Assembly: GCA_029552065.1 (NCBI GenBank)
Contig: JAKPEG010000225.1
Location: forward strand, 1-64,000
Reading direction: 5' to 3'
Length of the DNA: 64,000 bases
Origin: Actinomycetes bacterium
GTDB taxonomy: Bacteria > Actinomycetota > Actinomycetes > Actinomycetales > Dermatophilaceae
Shown here: positions 35,614-45,415 of the stretch, piece by piece
How the letters are laid out: each line of letters opens with the position of its first letter
How positions within the stretch are numbered: position 1 is the first letter of the stretch
The notes under the pieces: model-generated
The model's input: the letters and a program-made list of their open reading frames with translations, nothing else
Databases searched by the model: none
Told to the model about the DNA's origin: nothing
Translations under genes and position numbers: made by a program

Positions 35614-37206
35614 GTGTTCAACAACCTGTCCGACCGGCTGACCGCGACCTTCCGCAACCTGCGGGGCAAGGGCCGGCTGTCCGAGCACGACATCAACACG
35701 ACGCTGCGCGACATCCGGCTGGCGCTGCTCGAGGCCGACGTCGCCCTTCCGGTCGTCAAGACCTTCGTCGCCTCGGTTCGTGAGCGGGCGCTGGGCTCGG
35801 AGGTGAGCCAGGCGCTCAACCCCGGCCAACAGATCGTGAAGATCGTCAACGAGGAGCTCGTCGCGATCCTGGGCGGGCAGACCCGCGGGCTGGCCCTGGC
35901 CAAGAACCCGCCGACGGTCATCATGCTCGCCGGCCTGCAGGGGTCGGGCAAGACGACCCTCGCCGGCAAGCTCGGGCGCTGGCTCAAGGAGCAGGGCCAC
36001 ACCCCGGTGCTCGTCGCCGCCGACCTCCAGCGACCCAACGCCGTCACCCAGCTCGAGGTCGTCGGTGAGCGTGCCGGGGTGCCGGTCTTCGCGCCCGAGC
36101 GCGGCAACATCGCCGGGCATGACGCGGTCGGGTCGACCGGTGAGGGCACCCGCTCCTACGGCGACCCGGTGCAGGTGGCCGACGACGGGATCCAGTACGC
36201 GATCTCCAAGCTCTACGACGTCGTCATCGTCGACACCGCAGGCCGGCTCGCGGTCGACGCCGACCTGATGGACCAGGCCAAGCGGATCCGTGCGACGATC
36301 CGGCCGGACGAGGTCCTCTTCGTCGTCGACGCGATGATCGGCCAGGCGGCGGTCGACACGGCGCTGGCCTTCCAACACGGGGTCGGCTTCACCGGGGTCG
36401 TCCTGTCCAAGCTCGACGGTGACGCGCGCGGTGGCGCGGCCCTGTCGATCGCCCAGGTGACCGGGCGGCCGATCCTGTTCTCCTCGATCGGCGAGGGGGT
36501 CGCCGACTTCGAGGTCTTCCACCCCGACCGGATGGCCTCGCGCATCCTCGACATGGGTGACGTCCTCACCCTCATCGAGAAGGCCGAGCGGGCCTTCGAC
36601 AAGCGCCAGGCCGACGAGATGGCGCGCAAGTTCCTCGCCGAGGAGGACTTCACCTTCGAGGACTTCCTCGAGCAGATGTCCGCGATCAAACGGATGGGCA
36701 ACTTCAAATCGATGCTCGGGATGATGCCGGGCATGCAGCAGATGCGCGCCCAGCTCGACGCCTTCGACGAGCGGGAGTTCGACCGGGTCGAGGCGATGGT
36801 CCGCTCGATGACCCCGTTCGAGCGCACCCACCCCAAGGTGATCAACGGTTCGCGCCGTCAGCGGATCGCCCGTGGTTCGGGCATGCAGGTGAGCGACGTC
36901 AACCAGTTGCTCGAACGCTTCGGCCAGGCCCAGAAGATGATGAAGTCCCTCGCCCGGGGCGGCGGCGCCGGCCTGCCCGGGATGCCGGGCATCCGCAAGG
37001 CCAAGCCGGTCGCCAGTCGCAAGAAGGCCAAGAGCGGCAACCCGGCCAAGCGTGCCGCCGAGGAGCGCGCGATCGCCGACCGCGCCGCCACCGCGCGCCA
37101 GGACGCCGCCGGGTCGGCCTTCGGTATGCCGCCCGGTGCCGGCACCGACGCGCCTTTCGACGCCGGCTCCCTGCCGCCCGGCTTCGACAAGTTCCTCGGC
37201 CGCTAG
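35614..37206 (+). CDS. ffh: Signal recognition particle protein Ffh
   Basis: SRP54 GTPase of 530 aa that binds signal sequences and 4.5S RNA. NG domain: GLQGSGKTT (about 106), DTAGR (about 206) and SKLDGDARGG. The Met-rich M domain starts near 300 (MKSMLGMMPGMQQM-like region) with the RNA-binding SRRQRIARGSG loop. A short Gly/Thr insertion (AGHDAVGSTGEGTRSYGDP) follows the second GTPase motif. GTG 35614 gives the canonical FNNLSDRLTATFRNLRGKG start. Confidence 0.95.
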   Translation: MFNNLSDRLTATFRNLRGKGRLSEHDINTTLRDIRLALLEADVALPVVKTFVASVRERALGSEVSQALNPGQQIVKIVNEELVAILGGQTRGLALAKNPPTVIMLAGLQGSGKTTLAGKLGRWLKEQGHTPVLVAADLQRPNAVTQLEVVGERAGVPVFAPERGNIAGHDAVGSTGEGTRSYGDPVQVADDGIQYAISKLYDVVIVDTAGRLAVDADLMDQAKRIRATIRPDEVLFVVDAMIGQAAVDTALAFQHGVGFTGVVLSKLDGDARGGAALSIAQVTGRPILFSSIGEGVADFEVFHPDRMASRILDMGDVLTLIEKAERAFDKRQADEMARKFLAEEDFTFEDFLEQMSAIKRMGNFKSMLGMMPGMQQMRAQLDAFDEREFDRVEAMVRSMTPFERTHPKVINGSRRQRIARGSGMQVSDVNQLLERFGQAQKMMKSLARGGGAGLPGMPGIRKAKPVASRKKAKSGNPAKRAAEERAIADRAATARQDAAGSAFGMPPGAGTDAPFDAGSLPPGFDKFLGR

Positions 37207-37266
37207 CCCGACGGGCTGCCGCCGATCGACTCTGTCACGGCGGCACCACCCGGGCAGGTGCGTACC

Positions 37267-39354
37267 TCAGGGCCCCGGTCGCGCTCGACGGGGCTCGTCG
37301 GCGAAGCGACCCGAGGTGGCGGCGAGCCTCGGGAGTGCCGCTCCGGCCGGGAAGGCGGGTGAGGCCAGACGCTCGATGCGGGCGAGCGCCTCGCCTGCGC
37401 CCTGACGGTCCACCCAATGGAAAGGCCCGCCGAGTGCCCGCGGGAATCCGATGCCCAGGACGGCGGCGACGTCGCCGTCGTCGGGATGACACAGGGTCGC
37501 GTCGTCCCAACATTGCAGCGACTCGGTGACGAAGGCGAGCAGCAGCCGTTCGCCCGACGCGCCGGGTGCGACCCCCGGGCCCGGGGAGGCCACCACCCTC
37601 GCGAGGTCGGGTTCGATGCCGGAGCGTCGCCCCGCGGCATACCCATAGCAGCCGCGGCCGTGGCGTTTGCCGCGGATCCCGGCGTCGATGAGCCGTTCGA
37701 GCAACTCCTTGACGGCGGGCACGTCGATCCGGCCGGGGAAGACGCGCTCGGCGACCTGGACGACGCTCGCGTCCCGGACCAGCTCGAGCGTCACTTCGTC
37801 GCAGGCCTGCAGCGGCCCGACGGGGAATCCCACGGCCCGGGCCTCGCTCTCGACGAGGGCGGGATCGGCTCCTTCGGCGAGCAGGCGCAGACCCTCGACA
37901 AGCCAGCGCGCATAGACCCGGGAGGTATAGAAGCCAGGCCGGTCGGCGACGACCACGGCCACCTTGCCCAGAGCCCGGGCCAAGCCACCGGCGCGGGCCA
38001 CACTGTCGGCGTCGGTGCCTGCGTGGGGGACGAGCTCGACGAGGGGCATCTTCTCGACCGGGGAGAAGAAGTGGGTCCCGAGGAACTGGTGCGGACGGGA
38101 GAGCGCCGCTGCGAGGCGGGCCACGGGGATCGCCGAGGTGTTGGTGGTGATGAGGGTGTCGGGGCCGACTCGGGCGTCGACGAGGGCGAGGGTCTCGCGC
38201 TTGAGGTCGGGTAGCTCGAGCACGGCCTCGACGACCACCTGCGCGGGTTCGAAGCCCTCCCACGCACTCGTGCCCGTCCAGCGCGCCAGCGCCTGCGGGC
38301 CGGCCGCCGCCGCCCGCTCGCGGGCGCCGCCGATCCGGGCAGGGTCGATGTCGCGAACCGCTGCGCGCAGCCCGTGCGCGACCGCAGCCGCCGCGATGCC
38401 CGCGCCCATCTGTCCACCGCCGACGACCGCGATCGCCGTCGGGGCGGTGCCCAGGCCTCGGAACCGGCGCTTGGCAGCGGTTTCGGCGTGGAAGAGGTGA
38501 ATGAGGGCGGCGCTCTCGTCGCCGCGCAGGAGTGGGACGAAGAGTTCGCGTTCCCCGGCCAGGCCGGCGGCGCGGCCCTCGGACAGCCCGCGGCGCAAGA
38601 GGCCGAGAACGGCCGCACGGGCCGTCTCGCTCGGCACACGCCGCACCGCGCGGCCGGCTGCGTCGGCGGCGTCTGCACGGGCCAGATCCGGGCCGGGGTG
38701 GTGCAGCAGCGGGACCTCGCCGGTGCGCGCCGTCGCGATGGCGGTGGCGATCAGGTCGTCGGCGGGCACGACCCGATCGACCAATCCGACCTCCAGGGCG
38801 CTCGGGGCGGTGAGTGTGCGGCCGGTGACGAGCAGTTCGGCGGCCGTCTCGGGGGCCACGCGGCGCAGGATGAGCTGGGTGCCGCCGCCGGCCGGGATGA
38901 GCCCGAGGGTGGCCTCAGGCAGTCCGACCACCGCGTCTTCCGTGGCGACGATGGTGCTGGACCCGAGGACCAGTTCGAAGGCACCGCCGAGGGCATAGCC
39001 CTCCAGCGCGGCGACTATCGGCTTGGGCGTCTGGCACATCGACTCCATGAGTCGGTGGACCTTCTCGAGATAGCGCACGGTCGACTCGGGGTCCTCGGCC
39101 AGCGCGGGCAGGGTGGTGAGGTCGGCGCCGCCGCCGAAGGACCCCTCCTTGCCCGACGTGAGCACGATGCCGACGACGGCGGGGTCGAGCAGGGCCGCGT
39201 CCATGGCCGCGATGAGATCGTCGACGACGGTCTCGTCGACGACGTTCATCGTGCGTCCCGGCACGTCGAGGCGCAGCACGGCGACCCCGTCCTCGTGGGT
39301 CACCGAGATGGTGGGGTGCGACGGCAAGACGTCGGGCGGGGCCGTGGGCGACAA
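37267..39354 (-). CDS. Multifunctional fatty-acid oxidation protein (FadB/FadJ-like)
   Basis: A 695-aa protein with an N-terminal enoyl-CoA hydratase domain (about 15-190; SFGGGADLTTL, LPEATLGLIPAGGGTQ). The C-terminal 3-hydroxyacyl-CoA dehydrogenase has NAD motif VVGGGQMGAGIA (about 305), GTHFFSPVEKMPLVE and a duplicated C-terminal helical domain. Start is TTG 39354 with GAAGGAG six bases upstream. It is the last gene of the long minus-strand catabolic run and pairs functionally with the thiolase at 43049-44257. Confidence 0.9.
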   Translation of the reverse strand: MSPTAPPDVLPSHPTISVTHEDGVAVLRLDVPGRTMNVVDETVVDDLIAAMDAALLDPAVVGIVLTSGKEGSFGGGADLTTLPALAEDPESTVRYLEKVHRLMESMCQTPKPIVAALEGYALGGAFELVLGSSTIVATEDAVVGLPEATLGLIPAGGGTQLILRRVAPETAAELLVTGRTLTAPSALEVGLVDRVVPADDLIATAIATARTGEVPLLHHPGPDLARADAADAAGRAVRRVPSETARAAVLGLLRRGLSEGRAAGLAGERELFVPLLRGDESAALIHLFHAETAAKRRFRGLGTAPTAIAVVGGGQMGAGIAAAAVAHGLRAAVRDIDPARIGGARERAAAAGPQALARWTGTSAWEGFEPAQVVVEAVLELPDLKRETLALVDARVGPDTLITTNTSAIPVARLAAALSRPHQFLGTHFFSPVEKMPLVELVPHAGTDADSVARAGGLARALGKVAVVVADRPGFYTSRVYARWLVEGLRLLAEGADPALVESEARAVGFPVGPLQACDEVTLELVRDASVVQVAERVFPGRIDVPAVKELLERLIDAGIRGKRHGRGCYGYAAGRRSGIEPDLARVVASPGPGVAPGASGERLLLAFVTESLQCWDDATLCHPDDGDVAAVLGIGFPRALGGPFHWVDRQGAGEALARIERLASPAFPAGAALPRLAATSGRFADEPRRARPGP

Positions 39355-39396
39355 GGGGAGCTCCTTCTTCGGGTCGGGCGCAAACGGATGCCGGGG

Positions 39397-40314
39397 TCAG
39401 CCGGTGCCGAGTCGGGTGACGGGGAATCCACCCGCGTGGAGCACCATCGCCGGCAGCGGGCGGCCCATGACAGCCTCCAGCCATTCGCCGGCCTCGTGCA
39501 CCGAGCCCGGGTCGAGATCGTGGGTGATCCCGGACCGGTCGAGGGCATAGACCAGGTCCTCGGTCGCGACATTGCCGGTGGCGCGCGGCGCGAAGGGGCA
39601 CCCCCCGATCCCCCCGAGGCTGGAGTCGAGGATGGTCACCCCGGCGTCGATGGCGGCGAGGGCGTTGGCGACGCCGGTGTTGCGGGTGTTGTGGAAGTGT
39701 GCCCGCAGGGCGGTGCCGCCTGGCAGCAGGTCGCGCACCGCGTCGACGCGCAGGGTGACGTCGCGCGGCACGGCGACCCCGATCGTGTCGGCGAGCGAGA
39801 GCTCCGCCGGGATGCCCGCGTCGAGCACCCGCCCGCCAACCTCACGGACCACCTCGGGCGTGACCTCGCCTTCGAACGGGCACCCGAAGGCCACCGCCAG
39901 GGTGACGTTGGCCCGGACGCCGGCGTGTGCGCAGCGGGCCGCGACGGCCTGCCAGATCCGCACCCCGCCGGCGATGTCGGTGCCTTGGTTGCGACGGCTG
40001 AAGGTGTCGGTGCAGTGGACGACGGCATTGACCTCGGTGACGCCGGCGGCGATCGCCCGCTCGAGCCCGCGTTCGTTGAGCACGAGCGCGCTGTAGACGA
40101 CCCCGTCGGCGGGGGAGAGCCGGGCGAGCAGCTGCTCGGCGTCGGCCATCGCGGGCACCTTGCCGGGGTGGACGAAGCTGGTGACCTCGACGTTGCGGGC
40201 GCCGAATCGTACTGCGCGGCGGACGAGTTCGTGCTTCTGATCGGTGGTCAGCAGCACGGACTCGTTCTGCAGACCGTCGCGTGGGGACACCTCGACGATT
40301 CGGATCTCAGCCAT
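39397..40314 (-). CDS. Hydroxymethylglutaryl-CoA lyase family protein
   Basis: A 305-aa TIM-barrel lyase with SPRDGLQNE at the N-terminus and the HMG-CoA lyase signature GGIGGCPFAPRATGN carrying the catalytic Cys. HMG-CoA lyase cleaves HMG-CoA to acetyl-CoA and acetoacetate in leucine catabolism; related enzymes cleave other 3-hydroxy-3-methyl-acyl-CoAs. ATG 40314 has GGAG upstream; an upstream GTG is possible. It overlaps the enoyl-CoA hydratase gene by 8 bp. A branched-chain substrate for the cluster is an attractive inference. Confidence 0.9.
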   Translation of the reverse strand: MAEIRIVEVSPRDGLQNESVLLTTDQKHELVRRAVRFGARNVEVTSFVHPGKVPAMADAEQLLARLSPADGVVYSALVLNERGLERAIAAGVTEVNAVVHCTDTFSRRNQGTDIAGGVRIWQAVAARCAHAGVRANVTLAVAFGCPFEGEVTPEVVREVGGRVLDAGIPAELSLADTIGVAVPRDVTLRVDAVRDLLPGGTALRAHFHNTRNTGVANALAAIDAGVTILDSSLGGIGGCPFAPRATGNVATEDLVYALDRSGITHDLDPGSVHEAGEWLEAVMGRPLPAMVLHAGGFPVTRLGTG

Positions 40315-41059
40315 GCGCACTCCGTCGGAAACCACCGATCCGTGCTCGCGCGTCGTCGGAAGTGATCACTCCTACTTGATTGTCGGCCTCGGCGTCGAGG
40401 GCCTGACCGAGGGTGCGGGTCCAGGTCGTCGCGACCAGCCGTTTGGTGCCGGCCAGAGCGAGCGGGTTGAACGCGGCCAGGCGCGCGGCCACCTCGCCCA
40501 CCCGCTCATCGAGCCGATCGTCGGCGACCACCGCGGTCACCATCCCCATGTCGTATGCCGCCGCCGCTGCGACCGGGTCGCCGAGCAGCGACAGCTCGAG
40601 CGCGCGGCGCTCGCCGACCAGACGCGGCAACAGCCAACTCGCCCCACTGTCGAGGGAGAGCCCGCGGTGGATGAAGATCTGGACGAAACGTGCGCTGTCG
40701 GCGGCATACACCAGGTCGCAGGCGAGGGCGAGGTTCGCCCCCGACCCGGCGGCGACGCCACCGACCTTGGCGATCGTGGGGATCGGCAGCTCACGCATGG
40801 CGAGCACGCACCGGTTGGACACGTCGATCCGCTCGCGCAAGGACGGCAGGTCCTCGAGCAGCCCGCCGACGTCGGATCCCCCGCAGAAGGCGCCGCCCGC
40901 GCCGGTGACGACGAGCACCCGGTCGGTCCCGCCGGGGTCGAGGTCGCCCAGTCGAGCCTCGAAGGCCGACCACATCGCGTCGGTCATCGCGTTGCGTTTC
41001 TCCGGGCGATCCATCGTGATCGTGGCGACGCCGCCGTCGCGCTCCAGCCGAACCGTCAT
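40307..41059 (-). CDS. Enoyl-CoA hydratase/isomerase family protein
   Basis: A 250-aa crotonase-fold protein. It has DRPEKRNAMTDAMW, the oxyanion-hole segment GAFCGGSDVGGL, and VAAGSGANLALACDL. The position of the second catalytic Glu reads LDSGASWLLPRLVG, lacking a clear Glu, so it may be an isomerase or hydrolase rather than a classical hydratase. The start overlaps the acyl-CoA dehydrogenase stop by 4 nt. Confidence 0.88.
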   Translation of the reverse strand: MTVRLERDGGVATITMDRPEKRNAMTDAMWSAFEARLGDLDPGGTDRVLVVTGAGGAFCGGSDVGGLLEDLPSLRERIDVSNRCVLAMRELPIPTIAKVGGVAAGSGANLALACDLVYAADSARFVQIFIHRGLSLDSGASWLLPRLVGERRALELSLLGDPVAAAAAYDMGMVTAVVADDRLDERVGEVAARLAAFNPLALAGTKRLVATTWTRTLGQALDAEADNQVGVITSDDARARIGGFRRSAHG

Positions 41060-42228
41060 GAGGGAGCCTTGGAGCCGTAGCTCGTCTCGAGGGTGCGTGC
41101 GACGATCTCGCGCATGATCTCGTTGGTTCCCCCGAAGATCGACTGGATCGGCGCGTCGAGATAGGCACGGGCGATGGGGTATTCGCGCATGAAGCCATAG
41201 CCGCCGTGCAGCTGAAGCCCCTCGCGGATCACCTCCTGCTGCAGCGCCGTCGTGAGCAGTTTGCCTTTGGCCGCGTCCTCGCCGGTGAGTTCGCCCTCGA
41301 GGTGCAGGGCGATCAGTCGGTCGACGAAGACCTGGATCGCGTCGACCTTGGCGCCCAGCTCGGCGAGGGTGAAACGGGTGTTCTGCAGGTCGAGCACGCG
41401 GGTGCCGAAGACCTCCCGCTGGGCGCAGTAGTCGACGGTATGCCGCAGCGCCGTCCGGGCCGCGGAGATCGCCGACACGCAGAGCCCGAGCCGTTCCTGG
41501 GCGAGGTTGCGCATGAGCACGGTGAAGCCGTTGCCCTCGCCGCCGATGAGGTTGTCGGCAGGGACGCGGGCGCCCTCGAAGAACAACTCCGCAGTGTCCT
41601 GGCTGCGCAGCCCGATCTTGTCCAGATGCCGGCCCCGGGTGAAGCCGGGGGTCGGCTCCTCCACGACCAGCAGGCTGATCCCGCGGTGGCGCTCGGTCGG
41701 GTCGGTGCGCACCGCGACAATGACCAGGTCGGCGTTGAGTCCGTTGGTGACGAAGGTCTTCGCCCCGTCGACGACATAGTGCTCGCCGTCGCGACGTGCC
41801 CGGGTGCGCAGCGCGGCCAGGTCCGAGCCGCACCCCGGCTCGGTCATCGAGATGGCGGCCATGTGCTCTCCGGTCACCATGCCGGGCAACCAGCGGCGGC
41901 GCTGCTCCGGCGTCGTTGCCTCCATGAAGTACGGCAATGCGACGTCGTTGTGCAGGGTGAGGCACATCCCGGAGCCGATGACTCCGGCGCGCTGCAATTC
42001 CTCGCCGATGATCGCGTTGAACCGGAAGTCCTGCGCGCCCAGGCCACCATATTCCGCAGGGACCGCCATCCCGAGGAAGCCGTTGTCGCCGGCCTTGCGG
42101 AACATCTCGCGGTCGACCCTCCCGGCCTGCTCCCACCGGTCGTGATGCGGGACGATCTCCGCGGCGACGAAGGCGCGGAAGGCCGCGCGGAAGTCCTCGT
42201 GGGTCTGATCGTAGAGATCTCGGCGCAT
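41056..42228 (-). CDS. Acyl-CoA dehydrogenase
   Basis: A 390-aa FAD enzyme introducing an alpha-beta double bond into an acyl-CoA. Signature stretches are AISMTEPGCGSDLAAL (FAD/substrate), the central ERLGLCVSAISAARTAL and the C-terminal GGYGFMREYP / GGTNEIMREIVAR. It looks like a complete homotetramer-type enzyme, unlike the shorter protein at 44282-45415. Coupled to the hydratase gene by an ATGA overlap. Confidence 0.92.
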   Translation of the reverse strand: MRRDLYDQTHEDFRAAFRAFVAAEIVPHHDRWEQAGRVDREMFRKAGDNGFLGMAVPAEYGGLGAQDFRFNAIIGEELQRAGVIGSGMCLTLHNDVALPYFMEATTPEQRRRWLPGMVTGEHMAAISMTEPGCGSDLAALRTRARRDGEHYVVDGAKTFVTNGLNADLVIVAVRTDPTERHRGISLLVVEEPTPGFTRGRHLDKIGLRSQDTAELFFEGARVPADNLIGGEGNGFTVLMRNLAQERLGLCVSAISAARTALRHTVDYCAQREVFGTRVLDLQNTRFTLAELGAKVDAIQVFVDRLIALHLEGELTGEDAAKGKLLTTALQQEVIREGLQLHGGYGFMREYPIARAYLDAPIQSIFGGTNEIMREIVARTLETSYGSKAPS

Positions 42229-42296
42229 GCGCTCTCGTGTCCTCGTGTCTTCGGGTGGCCGGCGGATGGGTGGTCAGCAGCTGGTATGCCGGGTGG

Positions 42297-43052
42297 TCAG
42301 CGGGCGGTCCAGCCGCCGTCGACGGTGATGACCTGGCCGGTGAGATAGCTGCTCGCGGGGGAGGCGAGCAGCAGGAGCACACCGTCGAGCTCCTGCACCT
42401 GGCCGGGCCGCCCGACCGGCAGATTGCGGCGCAGCCACGCCATGGCCCGCTCGTCGGCGAACATGGCCTCGGTCTGCTCGCTGGGGAACCAGCCCGGGGC
42501 GATCGCATTGACCCGGATCCCGTCGCGTGCCCACTCGGTGCCCAGGCTGCGCGTGAGGTTGACCACCCCACCCTTGGCCGCGGCATACGCGCTCTGGGTG
42601 ACCGGCCAGGAGCCGACCAGACCGAGGATCGAGGCGATGTTGACGATCGACCCGCCGCGTCCGGCGGCCAGCATCGCGCGGGCGGCGAGCACGGACAGCT
42701 GGAAGGTGGCGGTGAGGTCGACCTCGAGGGTGCGTCGGAAGTTCTCGATCGAGGTCTCCAACGCCGGCTGGGCGTCGCCGAAACCGGCGGCGTTCACCAG
42801 CACGTGCGGCCCGCCGAGTTCCACGGCTCGCGCGACGAGCCGCTCGCAATCCTGGGCGCTCGTGACGTCGCACACCTCGGGCCGGACGCGGGGCTGCTCG
42901 GCGGCCAGCTCGGCGAGCCGGTCGGCGCGGCGCGCGGCGGCTACGACGGTCGCGCCGTTGGCGGCCAGCACGCGGCAGAAGTGCCGTCCGAGCCCGCTGG
43001 ACGCGCCGGTGACGACCGCAACCGTCCCGCCGAGGTCGGCGGTGAGGGTCAC
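42297..43052 (-). CDS. Short-chain dehydrogenase/reductase
   Basis: A 251-aa classical SDR. NAD(P) motif TGASSGLG, NAAG, and the catalytic Ser (NIASILGLVGSW) with SAYAAAKGG are all present. The C-terminal LTGQVITVDGGW is typical of FabG-like members. GTG 43052 overlaps the thiolase stop (GTGA). Probably a hydroxyacyl-CoA or alcohol dehydrogenase step of the cluster. A 68-bp gap with a GTATGCC motif separates it from the dehydrogenase at 41056-42228. Confidence 0.9.
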   Translation of the reverse strand: MTLTADLGGTVAVVTGASSGLGRHFCRVLAANGATVVAAARRADRLAELAAEQPRVRPEVCDVTSAQDCERLVARAVELGGPHVLVNAAGFGDAQPALETSIENFRRTLEVDLTATFQLSVLAARAMLAAGRGGSIVNIASILGLVGSWPVTQSAYAAAKGGVVNLTRSLGTEWARDGIRVNAIAPGWFPSEQTEAMFADERAMAWLRRNLPVGRPGQVQELDGVLLLLASPASSYLTGQVITVDGGWTAR

Positions 43053-44257
43053 GGCAACCGCTCGATGATGGTCGCGTGCGCCATCCCGCCGCCCTCGCAC
43101 ATCGTCTGCAGGCCGTAGCGGCCGCCGGTCCGTTCAAGCTCGTGCAGAAGGGTGACGAGCAGCTTGGCCCCCGAGGCGCCCAACGGGTGGCCCAGCGAAA
43201 TGCCGCCGCCGTTGACGTTGACCTTGTCGTGGCTCACGCCGATCTCCTTGAGCCAGGCGAGAACGACGGGGGCGAAGGCCTCGTTGACCTCGTAGAGGTC
43301 GATCTCGTCCGCGCGGACGCCGAAGCGCGCCAGCCCGCGTCGGGTCGCGGGGATGGGGGCGGTGAGCATCGCGACCGGGTCGTCGCCGACCAGGCTGAGG
43401 TGGCGGATGGCCGCGCGTGGGCGCAGGCCCATCGACGCGGCGGCCTGCTCGCTCATGACGAGCACTGCCGCTGACCCGTCGACGATCTGCGAGGCATTGC
43501 CCGCGGTGACCCGCCCGGCCTCGATAAACGCGGGTGTGAGCGCGGCGAGCGCTTCCGCAGTCGTCGCGCGGATGCACTCGTCGGCGGTGAGCAGGTCGTC
43601 GTATGCCGTGACGGCGCCGGTCTCGCGGTCCCGCACCTTGCGGGGGACCGGGACGATCTCGCGGTCGAACCGGCCCTCGTCGCGCGCGCGGGCGGCCCGC
43701 TCATGGCTGGCGAGTGCATAGCCGTCGAGCTCCTCGCGGGTGAGCCCCCAGCGATCCACGACGAGTTCGGCGGACAGTCCCTGGGGCACAAGCCCGCGCA
43801 CGCCGAAGGTGACCCGGTCGGCATACCGTGCCTGCATCCGCTCGCCATAGACGGCCCGGATGTCGCCACCGGGGGCGTTGGAGAACATCGGCACCGTGCT
43901 CATGCACTCGATCCCTGCCGCGACGACGACGTCCATGGTCCCGGACATGATCGCCTGCGCGGCGAAGTGCACGGCCTGCTGCGACGAGCCGCACTGCCGA
44001 TCGATCGTCGTGCCGGGGACGCCCTCGGGCAGCCCCGCCGCGAGCGCGGCATTGCGGCCGATGTTCGTGCTCTGCGGGCCTACCTGGGTGACGCACCCCA
44101 TGATGACGTCGTCGATCCGCCCGGGGTCGACCCCGGACCGTTCGATCAGCGCGGTGAGCGTGTGGGCCGCGAGGTCGACCGGGTGCCAGCCGGACAGCGA
44201 GCCGCCGCGTTTCCCGGCCGGGGTGCGGACGGCCTCGACGATGACGGGAACGGGCAT
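43049..44257 (-). CDS. Thiolase (acetyl-CoA acyltransferase)
   Basis: A 402-aa thiolase with catalytic Cys in DRQCGSSQQAVHFAA, His in GGGISLGHPLGASGAK and the second Cys in CEGGGMAHATII. It performs the CoA-dependent cleavage ending a beta-oxidation cycle. Overlaps the SDR gene by 4 nt; a 24-bp gap separates it from the upstream dehydrogenase-like gene. Confidence 0.93.
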   Translation of the reverse strand: MPVPVIVEAVRTPAGKRGGSLSGWHPVDLAAHTLTALIERSGVDPGRIDDVIMGCVTQVGPQSTNIGRNAALAAGLPEGVPGTTIDRQCGSSQQAVHFAAQAIMSGTMDVVVAAGIECMSTVPMFSNAPGGDIRAVYGERMQARYADRVTFGVRGLVPQGLSAELVVDRWGLTREELDGYALASHERAARARDEGRFDREIVPVPRKVRDRETGAVTAYDDLLTADECIRATTAEALAALTPAFIEAGRVTAGNASQIVDGSAAVLVMSEQAAASMGLRPRAAIRHLSLVGDDPVAMLTAPIPATRRGLARFGVRADEIDLYEVNEAFAPVVLAWLKEIGVSHDKVNVNGGGISLGHPLGASGAKLLVTLLHELERTGGRYGLQTMCEGGGMAHATIIERLP

Positions 44258-44281
44258 GGCGGGTCCTTTGCTCAGGGAGGG

Positions 44282-45415
44282 TCAGCCCACCGGGGCGGTG
44301 AGCAGGTCGAGGCAGCCGGCCTTGACCGCTGCCTCGCGCAGTTGCGCGGGCGTGCCGCCGTCGGGGGCGGTGGCACGGGCGTGGCGGAAGTAGAGGTGGG
44401 CGTCGTGCTCCCAGGTGAATCCGATGCCGCCGGAGAGCTGCACGTATGCCGCCGAGGCCTCGACGAAGCACTCGGCAGCCTCGGCCCGGGCCAGCAGCGC
44501 GAGCGGCTCGGCCCGGTCCTGCGCTCGGTCGTGCGCATCGGCCGGTCCGTCGAGGGCTGCGGCCGCCGCCGCGACGAGCGCGCGGGCGGCCGCGACGTCG
44601 ACGGCGACGGTGGCGCATCGGTGCTGGATGGCCTGGTAGGAGCCGATGAGCTCGCCGAACTGGTGGCGCAGCAACGCATAGTCGACCATGGCGGTGAGGC
44701 ATGCCTGGGCGCCGCCGACCTGCTCCGCGGCCAACAACAGCCGCGCGAGGGTGACCAGCCGCGTGTATGCCGTCCGGTCGCCCGGTCGGGTGAGCGCGAC
44801 GGCGGGCGCGCGGCATACCGACAGGTCGGCCCGGGGGACGACGAAGTCGATCGTCCGTCGTGGGCTGCGGGCCGTCTCCGGTGCGACGAGGACCAACACG
44901 ATCGCCGGGCCGGCCGGCAGATCCGCGGCGGCCACCACGAGGTCGGCGACGGCGCCGTGGGTGACCGCGCTCAGGGTGCCGGTGGCGGTGCCGTCGGGCC
45001 CGACTGCGAGCCGGTCGCCGGTGAGCCCGGCCAGTCCCACGACGGCAGTTCCGGCGAGGACCGCCGCGACGGAGCTTGCCACCGAGGCCGGGAGGGCATC
45101 GGGGGACAGCGCCGCGAGGCCGGCCCCCAGCAGGGCGGTGCCTCGGGCCGGGCCCGGGTGCAGGCTGGCACCGCACTCCTCGACGGCGGCGGCGAGGTGG
45201 CAGGCGCCCAGACCGAGTCCACCCCAGACCTCGGGGGCCCCGAGGGCGGCCAAGCCGACCTGTTCGGTCAGACGAGCCCAGTCGTCCCGGTCGAAACCGG
45301 CGGCCGCGAAATCGGTTCCTTCGCGCACCCCCCGGACCTGGGCGATGCCGGGCGAGCCGGCGAAGTAGGCCCGCAGTGCCAGCTGTGCCTCGTCCGGCTC
45401 GAGCGTGCTGCTCAT
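44282..45415 (-). CDS. Short acyl-CoA dehydrogenase-like subunit
   Basis: A 377-aa divergent acyl-CoA dehydrogenase. The N-terminal half is Ala/Gly-rich and lacks the usual FAD-loop motif. The C-terminal half keeps HQFGELIGSYQAIQHR and GGIGFTWEHDAHLYFRHA. This pattern is seen in one partner of heterotetrameric dehydrogenases such as ChsE1/ChsE2 and IpdE1/IpdE2 in steroid catabolism. A partner could be the protein at 49275-50531. The ATG overlaps the ligase stop by 4 nt. Confidence 0.85.
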   Translation of the reverse strand: MSSTLEPDEAQLALRAYFAGSPGIAQVRGVREGTDFAAAGFDRDDWARLTEQVGLAALGAPEVWGGLGLGACHLAAAVEECGASLHPGPARGTALLGAGLAALSPDALPASVASSVAAVLAGTAVVGLAGLTGDRLAVGPDGTATGTLSAVTHGAVADLVVAAADLPAGPAIVLVLVAPETARSPRRTIDFVVPRADLSVCRAPAVALTRPGDRTAYTRLVTLARLLLAAEQVGGAQACLTAMVDYALLRHQFGELIGSYQAIQHRCATVAVDVAAARALVAAAAAALDGPADAHDRAQDRAEPLALLARAEAAECFVEASAAYVQLSGGIGFTWEHDAHLYFRHARATAPDGGTPAQLREAAVKAGCLDLLTAPVG